A model generated the notes under the pieces. It searched no databases. It was given only the letters and a program-made list of their open reading frames with translations, and was not told where the DNA came from. Shown here piece after piece: positions 62,050 through 64,000 of a stretch of DNA of 64,000 bases. This DNA is from an uncultured Pelagibacteraceae bacterium (GTDB lineage: Bacteria; Pseudomonadota; Alphaproteobacteria; Pelagibacterales; Pelagibacteraceae), in NCBI GenBank assembly GCA_902572605.1, contig CACGGD010000001.1:312001-376000 (forward strand), written 5' to 3'. The translations under genes were made by a program, and so were the position numbers. Position 1 is the stretch's first letter; the number at the start of each line of letters is the position of its first letter.

Positions 62050-64000
62050 CCCTTGTTTTGTCTATTTTGAATTAAAGATTCAACAACGCTTGGATCTGCA
62101 AGAGTTGTTGTGTCGCCTAAATTATCTGGATCATTGGCGGCAATTTTTCTTAAAATTCTTCTCATAATTTTACCAGATCGTGTTTTAGGCAAACCAGGAG
62201 CAAACTGAATTATATCAGGTGTAGCAATAGGACCAATTTGTTTTCTAACCCAAAGTTTAAGATCTCTTTCTAAATCTCCGTCAGCTCTTTCACCTGCATT
62301 TAAAGTCACATAACAATATAAACCATTTCCTTTAATGCTATGCGGAAAACCAACTACAGCAGCCTCAGCGACTTTTGAGTGTGCAACAAATGCACTCTCT
62401 ATTTCTGCAGTACCTAGATTATGACCTGAAACAATAATTACATCATCAACTCTTCCAGTAATCCAGTAATATCCATCTTTATCTCTTCTGCATCCATCAC
62501 CTGTAAAGTATTTTCCATCAACTTGAGAGAAATAAGTATCTATAAATCTTTGATGATCACCATATACTGTTCTCATTTGACCTGGCCAAGATTGTGCCAT
62601 ACACAATCTTCCTTTCCCATCTCCTTTTATAACTTTTCCGTCTTTATCTACAAGTACTGGCTTAATTCCATAAAAAGGCTTAGTCGCTGAACCTGGTTTT
62701 AAATCTATGGCTCCTGGCTGAGGAGCAATCAGTATACCTCCAGTTTCAGTTTGCCACCAGGTATCAACTATTGGACATCTAGAGTCACCAACAGTTCTAT
62801 AATACCACATCCAAGCTTCTGGGTTTATAGGTTCTCCTACCGTACCTAACAATTTTAATGTTTTTCTACTTGTTTTTTTTACTGGCTTATCTCCTTCTCT
62901 CATCAAAGCTCTTATTGCAGTTGGAGCTGTGTAAAAAATATTTACTTTATATTTATCTACAATTTGCCACCAACGAGAGCTGTCGGGATAATTTGGTATG
63001 CCCTCAAACATAATAGTTGTGGCTCCATTCGCTAGAGGACCATATATTATGTAACTGTGTCCTGTTACCCAACCAATGTCAGCAGTACACCAATAAATAT
63101 CATTACTTTTATAATCAAAAATGTATTGATGAGTCATTGAAGCATAAACCATATACCCACCAGTAGTATGAAGTACTCCTTTTGGTTTTCCTGTAGAGCC
63201 CGAAGTATAAAGTATAAATAATGGATCTTCTGCATTCATTTCTTCAGGATCACATTTATTTGAAACTGAAGAAATCATTTCTTTATAAGAAATATCTCTT
63301 TCATTATTCCAATCTACTTGATTTCCTGTTCTTTGAACCACCACACATTTCTTTACATCTGGGCATTGTGTTAAAGCTTCATCCGCTATTTTTTTTAGTG
63401 GAATTATCTTACCACCTCTAATTCCTTCATCAGCTGTTATTAAATAGTCGGACTCACAATCGTTTATTCTTGTCGCTATTGAGTCAGGAGAGAATCCTCC
63501 AAATATGATAGAATGTACAGCACCTATTCTCGCACAAGCTAGCATTAGGTAAGCTAACTCAGGTATCATAGTAAGATAAATAGTTACTCGATCACCTTTT
63601 TGAATACCAATACTTTTTAGACCGTTTGCGGCTTTACAAACATTTTGGTGTAGTTCTTTATATGAAATTTTTTTTGAGTCTGCTGGGTCATCTCCAACCC
63701 AAATGATAGCAGTCTTTTTTGGGTTTTTCTTTAGATGACGATCAATACAGTTAGCAGAGGCATTTAATGTACCGTCATAGTACCATTTAATCTTAACTTC
63801 TTCTTTGCTGTATTTAACATCTTTAATTTTTGTATATTTTTTTATCCACGAAATTCTTTTTCCTTCTTTAGCCCAAAATTTTTCATTTTCTTTAATTGAT
63901 AGCTTGTATTTTTTTTTATATTTAGACTCATTAACGTATGCATGATTAGCCCAACTGTCTGAAACTTTAATTATAGTATTGCCTTCACTATCTTTGGATT
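62046..64000 (-). CDS. acs: Acetyl-CoA synthetase (5' end beyond window)
   Basis: Activates acetate to acetyl-CoA through acetyl-AMP. About 650 residues are visible; the frame is open to the right edge, so the start is just outside. Motifs: [20 protein letters not shown] (AMP-binding), WWQTETGG, the [23 protein letters not shown] region, and near the C-terminus [12 protein letters not shown] with the catalytic, acetylation-prone Lys. The region just inside the edge reads [19 protein letters not shown], matching the start of the Acs family. Probably functionally linked to the neighbouring symporter. Confidence 0.97.
   Translation of the reverse strand, partial: SKDSEGNTIIKVSDSWANHAYVNESKYKKKYKLSIKENEKFWAKEGKRISWIKKYTKIKDVKYSKEEVKIKWYYDGTLNASANCIDRHLKKNPKKTAIIWVGDDPADSKKISYKELHQNVCKAANGLKSIGIQKGDRVTIYLTMIPELAYLMLACARIGAVHSIIFGGFSPDSIATRINDCESDYLITADEGIRGGKIIPLKKIADEALTQCPDVKKCVVVQRTGNQVDWNNERDISYKEMISSVSNKCDPEEMNAEDPLFILYTSGSTGKPKGVLHTTGGYMVYASMTHQYIFDYKSNDIYWCTADIGWVTGHSYIIYGPLANGATTIMFEGIPNYPDSSRWWQIVDKYKVNIFYTAPTAIRALMREGDKPVKKTSRKTLKLLGTVGEPINPEAWMWYYRTVGDSRCPIVDTWWQTETGGILIAPQPGAIDLKPGSATKPFYGIKPVLVDKDGKVIKGDGKGRLCMAQSWPGQMRTVYGDHQRFIDTYFSQVDGKYFTGDGCRRDKDGYYWITGRVDDVIIVSGHNLGTAEIESAFVAHSKVAEAAVVGFPHSIKGNGLYCYVTLNAGERADGDLERDLKLWVRKQIGPIATPDIIQFAPGLPKTRSGKIMRRILRKIAANDPDNLGDTTTLADPSVVESLIQNRQNKG

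Noticed and set aside
1..64000. CRISPR arrays, insertion sequences, prophage or integrative elements.
   Set aside because: I saw no regularly spaced repeats, transposase, integrase or phage genes; the tRNA has no flanking integrase or duplicated 3' end.

Overview
This window looks like a chromosomal segment of a SAR11-clade alphaproteobacterium (Pelagibacterales). The support is a very AT-rich sequence, almost no intergenic space (many 4-14 bp gene overlaps and no gene-free stretch above about 275 bp), lysine/asparagine/isoleucine-rich proteins, and gene orders typical of Alphaproteobacteria: DUF3576-leuS-lptE-holA, parB-parA-rsmG-mnmG-mnmE, timA-fxsA-secB-dnaQ-coaE-aroE-maf-ppsR-hemE-hemH-hemJ-rho, and rpe-heparinase-like-purH. 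I see no prophage, insertion sequence or CRISPR array; it is core chromosome. The assignment to SAR11 is inference from these features, not from a database match.

Layout. 0-11 kb: phoH (partial), miaB, a Fur-family regulator and a shortened tsaB, then cell-envelope and housekeeping genes (NodB deacetylase, Bax-like glucosaminidase, NfuA, trpS, murJ, maeB). 10.5-20 kb: BON lipoprotein, rsmI, an LpoA/LppC-like protein, rdgB, then grpE-dnaK-dnaJ, a 55-residue membrane protein, dapB, nth and a PfkB sugar/nucleoside kinase. 20-22.5 kb: a compact cluster in which divergent genes share or abut start codons: a 35-residue ArfA-like peptide, an OmpR-type regulator with a broken receiver domain, an L,D-transpeptidase, yggS and a ThiE-like gene. 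22.5-35 kb: a porin, then DUF3576-leuS-lptE-holA facing parB-parA-rsmG-mnmG-mnmE-ubiH, with two parS-like palindromes inside rsmG. 35-45 kb: ftsK-lolA, a GNAT and a HIT protein, hisE-F-A-H-B, hslVU, Smr, TimA.

44.5-53.5 kb: fxsA-secB, then dnaQ-coaE-aroE-maf-ppsR reading left and hemE-hemH-hemJ-rho reading right. The 273 bp gap between ppsR and hemE is where the Caulobacter origin lies (hemE/RP001 junction), and is the best candidate for oriC. 52.8-64 kb: a LON-domain protein, a GT17 glycosyltransferase, tRNA-Gly(GCC), phhB, purH, a heparinase-like protein, rpe, a YggT-like protein, a two-subunit sodium:solute symporter with an EF-hand-like loop, an orphan 209-residue protein, and acs (5' end beyond the window).

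The chromosome-maintenance parts (oriC candidate, parABS, ftsK) and the protein-quality parts (grpE-dnaK-dnaJ, hslVU, secB, LON-domain protein, ArfA-like peptide) stand out. The most useful non-gene signals are the parS pair, the candidate oriC with phased TTAAC motifs, heat-shock-type promoters before dnaK and hslV, two nearly identical GGGGCGA hairpin terminators behind the porin and the symporter, and an 18 bp perfect palindrome plus a 20 bp direct repeat between the symporter operon and the orphan gene.
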